Shown piece by piece: positions 16,949-24,665 of a stretch of 38,615 nucleotides of DNA. The notes below the pieces were generated by a model that ran no database searches, was not told the origin of the DNA, and saw only the letters and a list, made by a program, of their open reading frames with translations. The DNA comes from Protofrankia sp. CiT1 (GTDB lineage: Bacteria > Actinomycetota > Actinomycetes > Frankiales > Frankiaceae): contig NZ_CAKJTL010000177.1 in NCBI RefSeq assembly GCF_917627385.1, forward strand, positions 20,724 through 59,338. Reading direction: 5' to 3'. The position numbers and the translations under genes are program-made. How positions within the stretch are numbered: the first letter of the stretch is position 1; every line of letters starts with the position of its first letter.

Positions 16949-17920
16949 ATGGCGCTGTATCGGACCCGACAGCTGACCCGCCACGATGTCGATGCCCTAC
17001 GGGATCTGACAGCGGCGGCCGCCGAGACGGACGGGATCGCTCCCCTGTCCGATGACGCCGTGTTGCGCATGTCGCCCGATCCGCTCGTACATGGGCAACA
17101 CCTGATCAGCACTGTGCCAGATGTATCAGACATATCAGACGTGCCAGACCTGCCAGGGCCGCGCCGGATCGCCGGATACGCCTATCTGGCCGACCACCTC
17201 GACAACACGTGGCAGGCGGAACTGGTCGTTCACCCCGGGCAGCGGCGCCGCGGCCACGGCGGACGCCTGCTGGCCGCGCTGACCGGCTCCGCCGACCAGG
17301 CCGCCGCGCGGCTCAACGTCTGGGCACGCGGCGACCCGCCCGCAGCGGTGGCGCTGGCACACAGGTACGGCTTCGGCCGCGAGCGAGTGCTGTGGCAGAT
17401 GCGCCGGCCGCTGTCCGTCCTCCCCGGCGTGGAGCTGCCGGCAGGGGTCACCATCCGCCTCTTCGTCCCGGGACAGGACGAGGAGGCGTGGTTGGCCGTC
17501 AATCGCGCCGCCTTCACCGGCCATCCCGAGCAGGGCCGTTGGACGGTGACCGACCTTCTCCTACGAGAGGCCGAGCCGTGGTTCGATCCGGCGGGCTTCT
17601 TCCTCGCCGAGTCCGCCGGCCGGCTCGCCGGTTTCCACTGGACGAAGGTCCATCCCGCCGCGGCCGGCCGTACCGCGGAGCCGGCCATGGGGGAGATCTA
17701 TGTCGTCGGTCTGGAACCCGCCTTCGCCGGGCACGGGCTCGGGCGTGCGTTGACCCTCATCGGGCTGCACCATCTGCGTGATCGGGGATTGGCAACGTCG
17801 ATGCTCTACGTTGACGACGTCAACCAACGGGCGATACGCCTGTACGAGGACCTCGGCTTCACCCGGTATCGCGCGGACATCTCCTACCTGCGCGAACCGG
17901 TGAACAGTCCGTTGACCTGA
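16949..17920 (+). CDS. mshD: Mycothiol synthase (tandem GNAT acetyltransferase)
   Basis: MshD acetylates Cys-GlcN-Ins with acetyl-CoA, the last step of mycothiol synthesis. The 323-aa protein has two GNAT domains: N-terminal (about 1-150, VVHPGQRRRGHGGRLLAAL for acetyl-CoA) and C-terminal (about 165-315, EIYVVGLEPAFAGHGLGRAL, then SMLYVDDVNQRAIRLYEDLG). The length is slightly above family average because of a VPDVSDISDVPDLP insert at about 56-69 encoded by 9-bp tandem repeats. The start ATG has TAATGT about 10 bp upstream, compatible with a near-leaderless transcript. glnR-mshD order matches mycobacteria (Rv0818-Rv0819 from memory). Confidence 0.94.
   Translation: MALYRTRQLTRHDVDALRDLTAAAAETDGIAPLSDDAVLRMSPDPLVHGQHLISTVPDVSDISDVPDLPGPRRIAGYAYLADHLDNTWQAELVVHPGQRRRGHGGRLLAALTGSADQAAARLNVWARGDPPAAVALAHRYGFGRERVLWQMRRPLSVLPGVELPAGVTIRLFVPGQDEEAWLAVNRAAFTGHPEQGRWTVTDLLLREAEPWFDPAGFFLAESAGRLAGFHWTKVHPAAAGRTAEPAMGEIYVVGLEPAFAGHGLGRALTLIGLHHLRDRGLATSMLYVDDVNQRAIRLYEDLGFTRYRADISYLREPVNSPLT
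17114..17158. repeat. 9-bp tandem repeat inside mshD
   Basis: Five 9-bp units follow each other: GTGCCAGAT, GTATCAGAC, ATATCAGAC, GTGCCAGAC, CTGCCAGGG. They stay in frame and encode an acidic surface loop (VPD/VSD/ISD/VPD/LPG) between the N-terminal GNAT strands. Such units could expand or contract without a frameshift. Confidence 0.6.
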
Positions 17921-18017
17921 TGTGCCGGCACCTGGCCCCGTGCGGAAACCCGCGGGCGCCTGCCATCGCCTCCTCTTCGGTCCGCTGCCGGGGTCACAGT
18001 GCGTCCGGCTCGGCAGG

Positions 18018-18794
18018 TCAGGCCGTCGGCCCGTCAACGAGACGGAAACGGTAACCGACGCCACGGATGCTCTCGATCAGGCGCGGTTGTTCGGCGTCAC
18101 CGGTGTCCCCGAGACGGCCGCGCAGGCGGCGCACATGCACCGCAAGCGTGTTCGTCTCATGATTGGTTGTCCCCCAGACACGCTCGAGCAGGGTCTGGCG
18201 AGTAACCACGGAGCCAGCCTGTTCAAGCAGGATGCGCAACAACCTGAACTCCTGCGGGGGCAGCCGCACCGGTATTCCGTCCACCCGGACCTCGTACGCG
18301 ACCATGTTCAAGGTGACCCCACCGACCCGCAGCACACCGGGTTCGGTCCGGTCCACACCGAAGCCCCGGACGGATCGCACCAGAGCCAGTATTTCGTTGA
18401 TCCGGTACGGCTTGGCAACGCAGGCGCTCGCGCCTGCCTCCAACCCAGCCGCGGCCTGGCGCCGGTCCTGCGGGCCGACCCCGAGCAGAATCGGCATGTC
18501 GTCGCGGGTACGGACGGTCCGCACCACCGTCACACCGTCAATGACCGGCAGCCGCGCGGAAATGATCACCGCTGCCGGTGCGAGGCGGCCGATTTCCAGC
18601 AGCGCACGGGCACCGTCCACCGCGACCATGACCTCAACGCCGTGGTCCGCGAGAACGGACAGAAGTTCGCTGTCCGCGGCCGCGTCGGCAACCAGCAGCG
18701 TCGGGCGCCGGCCGCTGGGCAAGGCGACTTCCTCCCCGGAGCGACGTTGTTCCGGAGCCGGGGACTCGTCTTCAAATGGCTGCACGAGACGCAT
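18018..18794 (-). CDS. Atypical OmpR/PhoB-type response regulator in the pst operon
   Basis: A degenerate receiver domain spans about residues 30-145 and an OmpR-type winged helix about 155-255 (LPPQEFRLLRILLEQAGSVV, TRQTLLERVWG, TLAVHVRRLRGRLGD, IESIRGVGYRFRL). At the phospho-acceptor position the sequence is AVIISARLPVIDG, so Asp is replaced by Ser79. The conserved Thr/Ser (PILLGVG) is Gly105 and only one acid remains in VADAAAD, while Lys128 (ACVAKPY) is kept. Aspartyl phosphorylation is therefore unlikely. The gene starts 51 bp after pstB on the same strand, as the fifth gene of the phosphate operon. No histidine kinase is present. Confidence 0.85.
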   Translation of the reverse strand: MRLVQPFEDESPAPEQRRSGEEVALPSGRRPTLLVADAAADSELLSVLADHGVEVMVAVDGARALLEIGRLAPAAVIISARLPVIDGVTVVRTVRTRDDMPILLGVGPQDRRQAAAGLEAGASACVAKPYRINEILALVRSVRGFGVDRTEPGVLRVGGVTLNMVAYEVRVDGIPVRLPPQEFRLLRILLEQAGSVVTRQTLLERVWGTTNHETNTLAVHVRRLRGRLGDTGDAEQPRLIESIRGVGYRFRLVDGPTA

Positions 18795-18812
18795 CCGAGT
18801 GGTCGCGGTGAA

Positions 18813-18854
18813 TTCGGCTGAACGTGGGACCAGCTGCTGTCCGATTCAGCCGAA
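18813..18854 (-). promoter_or_regulatory. Hairpin spanning the pstB stop codon
   Basis: On the transcribed strand TTCGGCTGAA and TTCAGCCGAA form a perfect 10-bp stem around a 22-nt loop. The TGA of pstB lies inside the 5' arm and the 3' arm ends 19 bp before the response regulator start. It may act as a partial terminator, attenuator or 3'-end stabiliser that sets regulator expression relative to pstB. Confidence 0.5.
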
Positions 18855-19622
18855 ACGCCCGGTAATATAATCTTCGGTGCGCTTCTGTGTTGGATTAGAG
18901 AAAATCTTCTCCGTCCTGTCCATCTCCACCAGCCGTCCCGGATCACCGGTCTTGTCAAGCGTAAAGAATGCCGTCGTGTCACTGACCCGGGAAGCCTGCT
19001 GCATATTGTGCGTCACAATAACGATGGTGTAACTCGCCTTGAGCTGGGCGATCAGATCCTCAATAGCGAGCGTCGAGATCGGGTCAAGCGCGGAACACGG
19101 CTCGTCCATAAGCAGCACCTGCGGTTCCACGGCAATTGCACGCGCGATACACAGCCGCTGCTGCTGTCCGCCGGACAGGCCAGAGCCTGGCCGGCCGAGA
19201 CGGTCCTTGACTTCCTCCCACAGGTTCGCGCCGCGCAGCGACTGCTCAACCCGCTCATCGAGGAGCGCCTTCTTACGGGTGCCGTTCAGCTTCAGGCCGG
19301 CGATGACGTTCTCGTAGATGGACATCGTCGGGAACGGATTCGGGCGCTGGAAGACCATACCGACGTTACGGCGCACGTTCACCGGGTCGACGCCGGCACC
19401 GTAGAGGTCCTGCCCGTCCATACGGACCTGTCCCTCAACCCGGGCGCCGGGCAATACCTCATGCATGCGGTTGAGCGTCCGCAGCACAGTCGACTTACCG
19501 CAGCCGGATGGCCCGATGAAGGCGGTGACATTTTTCGGCTCTATGCTGAACTGGACGTTGGCGACGGCCTTGAAATTGCCATAATAGGCGGTCAGTCCGG
19601 AAACATCGATGCGGGTGGCCAT
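18846..19622 (-). CDS. pstB: Phosphate ABC transporter ATP-binding protein PstB
   Basis: PstB powers high-affinity phosphate import with PstSCA. The 258-aa protein has Walker [10 protein letters not shown] (about 34-42), the Q-loop [15 protein letters not shown] signature [16 protein letters not shown], Walker [14 protein letters not shown] and switch His in [14 protein letters not shown]. Length and motifs are normal for the family (mycobacterial PhoT). It is the fourth gene of the operon, 104 bp after pstA, and its stop lies in a strong hairpin. Confidence 0.97.
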   Translation of the reverse strand: MATRIDVSGLTAYYGNFKAVANVQFSIEPKNVTAFIGPSGCGKSTVLRTLNRMHEVLPGARVEGQVRMDGQDLYGAGVDPVNVRRNVGMVFQRPNPFPTMSIYENVIAGLKLNGTRKKALLDERVEQSLRGANLWEEVKDRLGRPGSGLSGGQQQRLCIARAIAVEPQVLLMDEPCSALDPISTLAIEDLIAQLKASYTIVIVTHNMQQASRVSDTTAFFTLDKTGDPGRLVEMDRTEKIFSNPTQKRTEDYITGRFG

Positions 19623-19726
19623 GAGTTACCTCGGCTCGTTGCGCCGCAGCCGTACGATGACCGGTGCGGACGGTACGGACGGTACGGGAAAAACGACAAG
19701 CGTGGGTGCGGACAGCGCAATAACCA

Positions 19727-20785
19727 TCATCGGACCCGGGCGAATCGAGCCGCAACCCGGGCGATGGCGCTCAGCAACATCACTAGAACAATAAGTGTCA
19801 ACGCGGCGGCCCAGGCCCGGTCAACAGCCACCTGCTGCGGCGCCCCGGCCTGTGAGTAGATATAAAGCGGCAGCGCTGACTGCGGCCCGGAGAACGGGTT
19901 GAAGTTGATGGCGTCGTTCCCGAAAATAGTCAGCAGCAGCGGTGCGGTTTCACCGGCGACCCGAGCCACCGCGAGCATGACACCGGTCACAATGCCGGGC
20001 AGCGCGGTCGGCACGACAATTTTGAGAATGGTTCGCCACCGGGCGACACCCAACGCGTAACTGGCCTCACGCAACTCGTTCGGGACGAGTTTGAGCATCT
20101 CCTCGGTGGACCGCACGACGATAGGAATCATCAAAATGGTCAGGGCGAGCGCACCGGCGAAGCCGGACGGATTCTGGTTGAGCGCGAGAAGGTAGAACGA
20201 CAGGATGAACAGGCCCGCGATGACCGAGGGCAGGCCGGTCAGTACGTCGACGAAAAAACTGATGGTCCGGCTGATCCGCCCGCGGCCGTACTCGACCAGA
20301 TAGATCGCGACCAGCATGCTGAAGGGAACCGCGAAAAGACTTGCCAGGGCGATCTGCTCCAGGGTCCCGACCAGAGCGTGGTAAATGCCGCCGCCGGCGT
20401 CCCGCGCCCCGATATTTCGCATGGAGGTGGTCAGGAAGTCGTAGCTGACCCGCTGCGCGCCCTTGGCGATCACGCTTGCCAGCACCGCGACCAGCGGGAT
20501 AAGCGCCAGCAGGAAAGCGAGATAGACCAGCGTGGTGACGAACCGGTCGACGGCCTTCCGGGCACCTTCAACCATGCCCGACGCCACGCTCTGGCCGATC
20601 AGGTAGAGCGCACCGGCAATCAGCACAAACTGAATCTTGCTGTCTATCGGCGCCACGACATATAGCAGCACGGTGGCCACGACCGCACCGGCGCCAATGG
20701 CCGCGAGCGTGGTCAGCGACAGCTTCTGGCCGGTCAGGTCCATGCCGCCGGGGCTGGTCGCCGGGGCGATAGTCGTTGTACTCAT
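19727..20785 (-). CDS. pstA: Phosphate ABC transporter permease PstA
   Basis: The 352-aa membrane subunit of the phosphate importer has about eight hydrophobic segments and the PstA signatures GGIYHALVGTLEQIALASLF, LTGLPSVIAGLFI and the EAA-like ELREASYALGVARWRTILKI. The N-terminus has an extra helix pair (about 25-65, TTLAAIGAGAVVATVLLYVV) often seen in actinobacterial PstA. Its ATG overlaps the pstC stop by one base (TGATG). The 104-bp gap to pstB contains short direct repeats of GGACGGTAC. Confidence 0.96.
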   Translation of the reverse strand: MSTTTIAPATSPGGMDLTGQKLSLTTLAAIGAGAVVATVLLYVVAPIDSKIQFVLIAGALYLIGQSVASGMVEGARKAVDRFVTTLVYLAFLLALIPLVAVLASVIAKGAQRVSYDFLTTSMRNIGARDAGGGIYHALVGTLEQIALASLFAVPFSMLVAIYLVEYGRGRISRTISFFVDVLTGLPSVIAGLFILSFYLLALNQNPSGFAGALALTILMIPIVVRSTEEMLKLVPNELREASYALGVARWRTILKIVVPTALPGIVTGVMLAVARVAGETAPLLLTIFGNDAINFNPFSGPQSALPLYIYSQAGAPQQVAVDRAWAAALTLIVLVMLLSAIARVAARFARVR

Positions 20786-21801
20786 CAGGTGGCCCCCGAG
20801 AATTCACGCCGACGGGCGATGACTGCCCGGGCCATTATGTTGACGAGCATGGTGACAATAAACAGCACGAGACCGGACGCGATGAGAGCCCCACGGCCGA
20901 TGGGATTGGCTTCGCTGAAGCCGTTCGCCACGTTGGCCGCGATGGTGTTGCCGGCCGGCGACAGGATATGCCAGGAAATGTTAAAGGACGCGGGCAGCAC
21001 CAGTGCGACCGCGATCGTCTCCCCCATCGCCCGGCCGAGTCCCAGCATGGACGCGCTGATCACTCCGGGTTTGCCGTACGGGAGCACCGCGGTCCGGATC
21101 ATTTCCCAGCGGGTCGCGCCGAGGGCGAGCGCCGCCTCCTTGTGCGGGTTCGGCACCTGGAGAAAAATCTCACGGGAAATCGCTGCGACAATTGGCAGAA
21201 TCATGATGGCCAAGACAATCGAGGCAACGAAAATCGATCGTCCGACAAGACCGTCATCCGTGCTGAACAGGGGGATCCAGCCGAAGTAGTCGGTCAGCCA
21301 CTGCTGCAGACCGTTCATTCTCGGGACAAGAACAATCAGGCCCCAGAGGCCGAAAACAACGCTGGGGACCGCCGCGAGCAAATCGACGATGAACGCCAGT
21401 GGGGTAGCGAGACGGCGCGGGGCGTACACCGTGATGAACAGCGCGATTCCAACTGCCACCGGCACAGCAATGATCATCGCGATAACAGCTGTGAGCACCG
21501 TACCGAACAGCAGTGCCGCGATTCCGAAGACCGGCGGAGATGCGTTGGGAAACCATTCGGTCGTGGTGAAGAAGTTCCCGGTGTTGGCCTGCAGCGCGCT
21601 CGTGGCCTCAATCACCAGGAAAGCCGCGATCGCCGCGATAAGGACAAGCAGGCCGATGCCGGCCGCGCGGGTCACGTTCTTGAAGATGAGGTCCGCGGGG
21701 CTGACCCGCGCATGCGCGCTGCCGCTGACGGGTTTTTTGAGCGCTGGTGGCCCGTTGCCTCTCGGTGAACCCGCGCCCTGGCCATCCGATTCACTGCTCA
21801 T
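20785..21801 (-). CDS. pstC: Phosphate ABC transporter permease PstC
   Basis: The partner permease of PstA is 338 aa from the ATG at 21801 (MSSESDGQGAGS), which has GAGAGG 4 bp upstream; a TTG 12 bp earlier is less likely. About six transmembrane segments are visible. The motifs LLAAVPSVVFGLWGL, KEAALALGATRWEMIRTAVL and GLGRAMGETIAVALVLPA are characteristic of PstC. It is the second gene of the operon, separated from pstS by a 158-bp structured spacer. Confidence 0.96.
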   Translation of the reverse strand: MSSESDGQGAGSPRGNGPPALKKPVSGSAHARVSPADLIFKNVTRAAGIGLLVLIAAIAAFLVIEATSALQANTGNFFTTTEWFPNASPPVFGIAALLFGTVLTAVIAMIIAVPVAVGIALFITVYAPRRLATPLAFIVDLLAAVPSVVFGLWGLIVLVPRMNGLQQWLTDYFGWIPLFSTDDGLVGRSIFVASIVLAIMILPIVAAISREIFLQVPNPHKEAALALGATRWEMIRTAVLPYGKPGVISASMLGLGRAMGETIAVALVLPASFNISWHILSPAGNTIAANVANGFSEANPIGRGALIASGLVLFIVTMLVNIMARAVIARRREFSGAT

Positions 21802-21822
21802 AATGCCTCTCAACAGGTGGTG

Positions 21823-21914
21823 GCCGGTGTGCCCGCCCGGTCGGCCGCCGGGTGCGCGAAATCTCTCTCGCGCGCCTGGCGGCCCTTGGAGCCAGCCGTG
21901 GTGGGCACACCGGC
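21823..21914 (-). promoter_or_regulatory. Large stem-loop in the pstS-pstC spacer
   Basis: GCCGGTGTGCCCGCC (21823-21837) pairs with GGTGGGCACACCGGC (21900-21914), 14 of 15 positions. A smaller inner hairpin (GCGCGA with TCGCGC) is visible near 21853-21873. Such spacers after a binding-protein gene often protect the upstream mRNA or terminate part of the transcripts, which would give more PstS than permease. Confidence 0.55.
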
Positions 21915-21959
21915 GGTCGTCCGGTCAGGATCCGTCGCTCCGGCCGGCGGGGAGAATGG

Positions 21960-23066
21960 CTATGAGATGGTCGCCACGACCGAGCTCACCTTGCTGGCGA
22001 GATCAGTGGGAAGCGGAGCATAACCGAGATCGGCGATAGCAGCCTGGCCATTCGTGGAGGATGTGTAGGTCAGGAAGGACTTCACCAGGGTGGCCTGACT
22101 CGCGGCCAGCCCCTGCGTGCAGGTGATCTCGTAAGTGACAAGGTAGATCGGGTAGGCACCAGGCGTGGTCGCCGTGTAGTCGAAGGTCAGCTTCAGGTCA
22201 GGCGCCGGAGCGACCTTCGCTGTGCTCACGCCCTTGGAGGTGGCCTCGGTACTGACCGCCACATACTCACCAGCACCATTTTTGATCTTTGCTGTCGAAA
22301 GGCTCGCGTTTTCCGCGAAGGAGAGCTCGACGTAACCGATGGCGCCAGCGGTCGCCTTCACGGTCGCGGTCACCCCGTCGCTGCCCTTGGAGCCCTGGCC
22401 GCCCGGAGCCTTCCAGTCCGAGCCCGAAGCGAACGTCCAGTCGCTCGCGGCGGCACCGGCCAGGTACTTGGTGAGGTTGTCCGTGGTGCCCGAACCATCC
22501 GAACGGTGCACCGAGACGATCGTCGTGCTCGGCAGCGTCAGGCCGGGATTGTCGGCCGCGATCACCGGGTCATTCCATTTGGTGATCGCACCAGAATAGA
22601 TCTTCGCCAAGGTCGCGGCGGAGAGCTGTAGATCTTTCACGCCAGCGAGATTGTAGATCACCGCGACCGGCCCGGCGACCATGGGGAGGTTGACGAGCTG
22701 CCCGCCAGTGCAACGCTTGGCCGCGCTGGTCGCCTGGTCACCACTGATCGCTGAATCCGAGCCGGCAAAATCGATCTTTCCATCCACGAACGCCTGCTTA
22801 CCAGCGGCAGAGCCGACAGCCTGGTAATTGATCGTAGATCCGGAACAGGCGGTCTGGTACTTCTTGACCCACTCGTCCATCGCGTTCTTCTGCGCGGTCG
22901 AGCCCGAGGCAACGATCGACCCTGTTGCGCAGGAGATCGCGCCCGTGGCAGTGCCCGCCGTCGAGCTCGGCGATGCCGTGTTGTTGTCGGAACCGCAGGC
23001 GGCCACCCCCAGCACCGCCGACATCGCAAGGCCCATGACCGCGACCTGACGCTTCCCTATATTCAC
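21960..23066 (-). CDS. pstS: Phosphate-binding lipoprotein PstS
   Basis: PstS captures phosphate outside the membrane. The 368-aa protein has a lipoprotein signal peptide (MNIGKRQVAVMGLAMSAVLG followed by VAACGSD, lipid-anchored Cys at about 24). Phosphate-binding segments are IVASGSTAQKNAMDEWVKKY, FAGSDSAIS and VHRSDGSGTTDNLTKYL. It is the first gene of pstSCAB with PHO-box-like repeats about 80 bp upstream of the start codon. Confidence 0.97.
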   Translation of the reverse strand: MNIGKRQVAVMGLAMSAVLGVAACGSDNNTASPSSTAGTATGAISCATGSIVASGSTAQKNAMDEWVKKYQTACSGSTINYQAVGSAAGKQAFVDGKIDFAGSDSAISGDQATSAAKRCTGGQLVNLPMVAGPVAVIYNLAGVKDLQLSAATLAKIYSGAITKWNDPVIAADNPGLTLPSTTIVSVHRSDGSGTTDNLTKYLAGAAASDWTFASGSDWKAPGGQGSKGSDGVTATVKATAGAIGYVELSFAENASLSTAKIKNGAGEYVAVSTEATSKGVSTAKVAPAPDLKLTFDYTATTPGAYPIYLVTYEITCTQGLAASQATLVKSFLTYTSSTNGQAAIADLGYAPLPTDLASKVSSVVATIS

Positions 23067-23147
23067 AAGCGACCCTTCGTCTTCAGCGCAATAGCGCCGT
23101 TCTGTCCGCCCCCAGACTGGGGTGCCGGCAAGAATCGAAGCGATTCA

Positions 23148-23176
23148 ACATGAACGAAAGATGAACGGAAGCGAAC
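23148..23176 (-). promoter_or_regulatory. PHO-box-like direct repeats upstream of pstS
   Basis: On the minus strand three units follow in tandem: GTTCGCTTCC, GTTCATCTTTC and GTTCATGTTGA, with GTTC starts 10 and 11 bp apart. This matches the 11-bp direct-repeat layout of PhoP operators in streptomycetes (G(G/T)TCA core, from literature knowledge). It would place pstS under PhoR-PhoP control in phosphate limitation. No phoP/phoR pair lies in the window. Confidence 0.65.
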
Positions 23177-23482
23177 ATAAATCAGGCGGGAATCGAAACA
23201 GATCGGGGGCCCAGGACGGATTCACACGGATTCGTCACGCCGGGTACGGCCAACTATCCTACACCCGCCAGGTCGGTCGACGCACATTCGATCACTTCTC
23301 GATCTGCCGGCATGCCGCCCGGCGCGATCTCATTTTTGCAGCTAAAGATCGAATTCTGGCAACCAGAGCCCGCGCCTCGCCGCGGAGCCACGCTGCCCGC
23401 GTCCAACGAGAATCACGGTCTACGGCGTGTTGCGGAAGTCGTCGTTCGACCAGGGAGCCGCCTCCATGCGGTTCCCTGGCAA

Positions 23483-23524
23483 GGCCACAGGCCACAGGCC
23501 ACAGGCCACAGGCCACAGGCCACG
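23483..23524. repeat. GGCCACA heptamer tandem repeat, 6 units
   Basis: Five perfect units of GGCCACA (23483-23517) are followed by a sixth with one change (GGCCACG). It is a simple heptameric array like the short tandemly repeated repetitive sequences of cyanobacteria in form only. The same heptamer occurs at 14,782 and 38,574. Confidence 0.8.
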
Positions 23525-23548
23525 CCGATACCGGATGCGTGGTATCGG
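23525..23548. repeat. Perfect hairpin related to the core of the 26.9-kb element
   Basis: CCGATACC (23525-23532) and GGTATCGG (23541-23548) pair perfectly around GGATGCGT. The sequence from CGATACCGGATG to GTGCGGCCGA resembles the complement of the centre of the element at 26,886-27,051 (CGATACCGGATGAGTTGTCT then CGGTGTGGCCGA). It may be a fragment of a related element. Confidence 0.5.
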
Positions 23549-23669
23549 TGCGGCCGAGAACGCGTCCAAGCGCGGCCGAGGAGGCGGCGAGCTCACGAAC
23601 AGCAGCCGCGCTGAAAACTCCCCGTCCGCCGGGATGGACCCGACCAGCACCCCCGGCGAATCTATCTCC

Positions 23670-24149
23670 ATGAACAAAAGAACCGCACCACCCGGACCGG
23701 AAACCGGCGGGCCAGTAACGATCACCAAACACATCGACGGCACACGGATCAGTGTCAGCGTCAGTACCCAGCCAGGGATGGGCACAGAGCCATGCGCGCT
23801 CCTGCTCCGCCTGCTGCCGTCACTCCTTGACGTCCTCTTCCGCGCCTACCTGGCATCCGCCGAAGCATGTCAACCCGCCAGCGCCCTCACGGACGCGGCC
23901 ATCATGACGGTGGACGACGGTGTTCAGGCGTGCATACCGGCAGCCGAGCATCTGATACACGCGCACTCACACCGGGCCGAACAGCGAGAGCATTCGGTCA
24001 CGGTCTGCGAAGGAAGTACCGTATCCGATCTTTGTTGGATACTCAATGAGCTACCGGCCCACGCTCGTCTCGTTGACTTCGCCAGCGATACTGATGTCAC
24101 GCTCGTCTTTCACGCCGACAGCGTTGCCTTGGCCACCGACCATGACTGA
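23670..24149 (+). CDS. Hypothetical protein, 159 aa
   Basis: The frame begins MNKRTAPPGPETGGPVTITK and ends with a segment of normal protein composition: EHSVTVCEGSTVSDLCWILN then ELPAHARLVDFASDTDVTLV and FHADS. The ending resembles the L..LP..A.L.....D....L.F pattern of small actinomycete proteins of unknown function. The start is uncertain because there is no clear Shine-Dalgarno and the frame is open upstream through the heptamer repeats (possible ATG at 23635). No domain is recognised. It converges with the next gene, 21 bp apart. Confidence 0.5.
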   Translation: MNKRTAPPGPETGGPVTITKHIDGTRISVSVSTQPGMGTEPCALLLRLLPSLLDVLFRAYLASAEACQPASALTDAAIMTVDDGVQACIPAAEHLIHAHSHRAEQREHSVTVCEGSTVSDLCWILNELPAHARLVDFASDTDVTLVFHADSVALATDHD

Positions 24150-24170
24150 CAGGCCCCACTCTGGGCCCGA

Positions 24171-24542
24171 TCAGATCGGTGCCCGCTGTAGTTCCAGATC
24201 AGCACGACTCTCACACCAGTAGGGGCCTTCGTCCTCCACCACATCCGTCATGATCACATGATGGCGTCCGACGTGTCCCTCGGGGAGCAGGCAGGTCAGT
24301 CCATCCGCTCGGCATCCTGGCGCGGTAACCGTTGTAGGTGTGGCCCATATCAGCCATGCCTCCTGATTGCCCCAGCCCTGAAGAACAGCCATGTGATTAT
24401 CGGGATGCCCGGCCTCAAGCGCGCACGTGACCTCGTCCGCTACCTCGTAAGCGGCCCCCGGGATGCCGTCAAACCGGCTGATGACCTCGTCGGGCACACG
24501 CTGCCACACACCACAGGCACCATCGTCGATGGAGATGCCCAT
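24171..24542 (-). CDS. Hypothetical protein with duplicated C...GH..H motif
   Basis: The 123-aa protein starts at an ATG with GGAGGGG 7 bp upstream (MGISIDDGACGVWQRVPDEV). Two segments share a Cys/His pattern: TCALEAGHPDNHMAV at about 40-54 and TCLLPEGHVGRHHVI at about 85-99. These resemble the C.L..GH.G.H signature of small actinomycete proteins and could bind a metal. No function is known. The strong ribosome site and motif duplication make it a likely real gene. Confidence 0.65.
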   Translation of the reverse strand: MGISIDDGACGVWQRVPDEVISRFDGIPGAAYEVADEVTCALEAGHPDNHMAVLQGWGNQEAWLIWATPTTVTAPGCRADGLTCLLPEGHVGRHHVIMTDVVEDEGPYWCESRADLELQRAPI

Positions 24543-24665
24543 CGTCGTCCCCTCCCCGCAAATACACAGAGATCCAAACTGCCTCATCGCGGCTCGATTC
24601 CACCTGAGTGGACCGGCCATGTCACGGAAGATTGCTCCAGGACCGGTCTGGTGCACTCAGGTCGA

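Larger units (their letters stand above)
23067..23669. other. Upstream region of pstS and repeat-rich gap
   Basis: The pstS-proximal part holds the promoter and PHO-box repeats. From about 23,421 a segment (TCTACGGCGTGTTGCGGAAG, then TCGTCGTTCGACCAGGGAGC) resembles 25,009-25,047. A heptamer array and a hairpin follow. No protein of credible composition is seen before 23,670, although frames stay open through the repeats. Confidence 0.45.

Noticed and set aside
18018-18794. Naming the pst-linked regulator phoP, mtrA or regX3
   Set aside because: Receiver residues required for phosphotransfer are missing and no kinase gene is adjacent, so a named orthologue is not justified.
20776-21768. Long plus-strand frame opposite pstC
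   Set aside because: It is a shadow of pstC with Arg/His/Asp-rich low-quality sequence.
23483-23524. CRISPR array
   Set aside because: The repeats are contiguous heptamers without spacers, and no cas genes are present.
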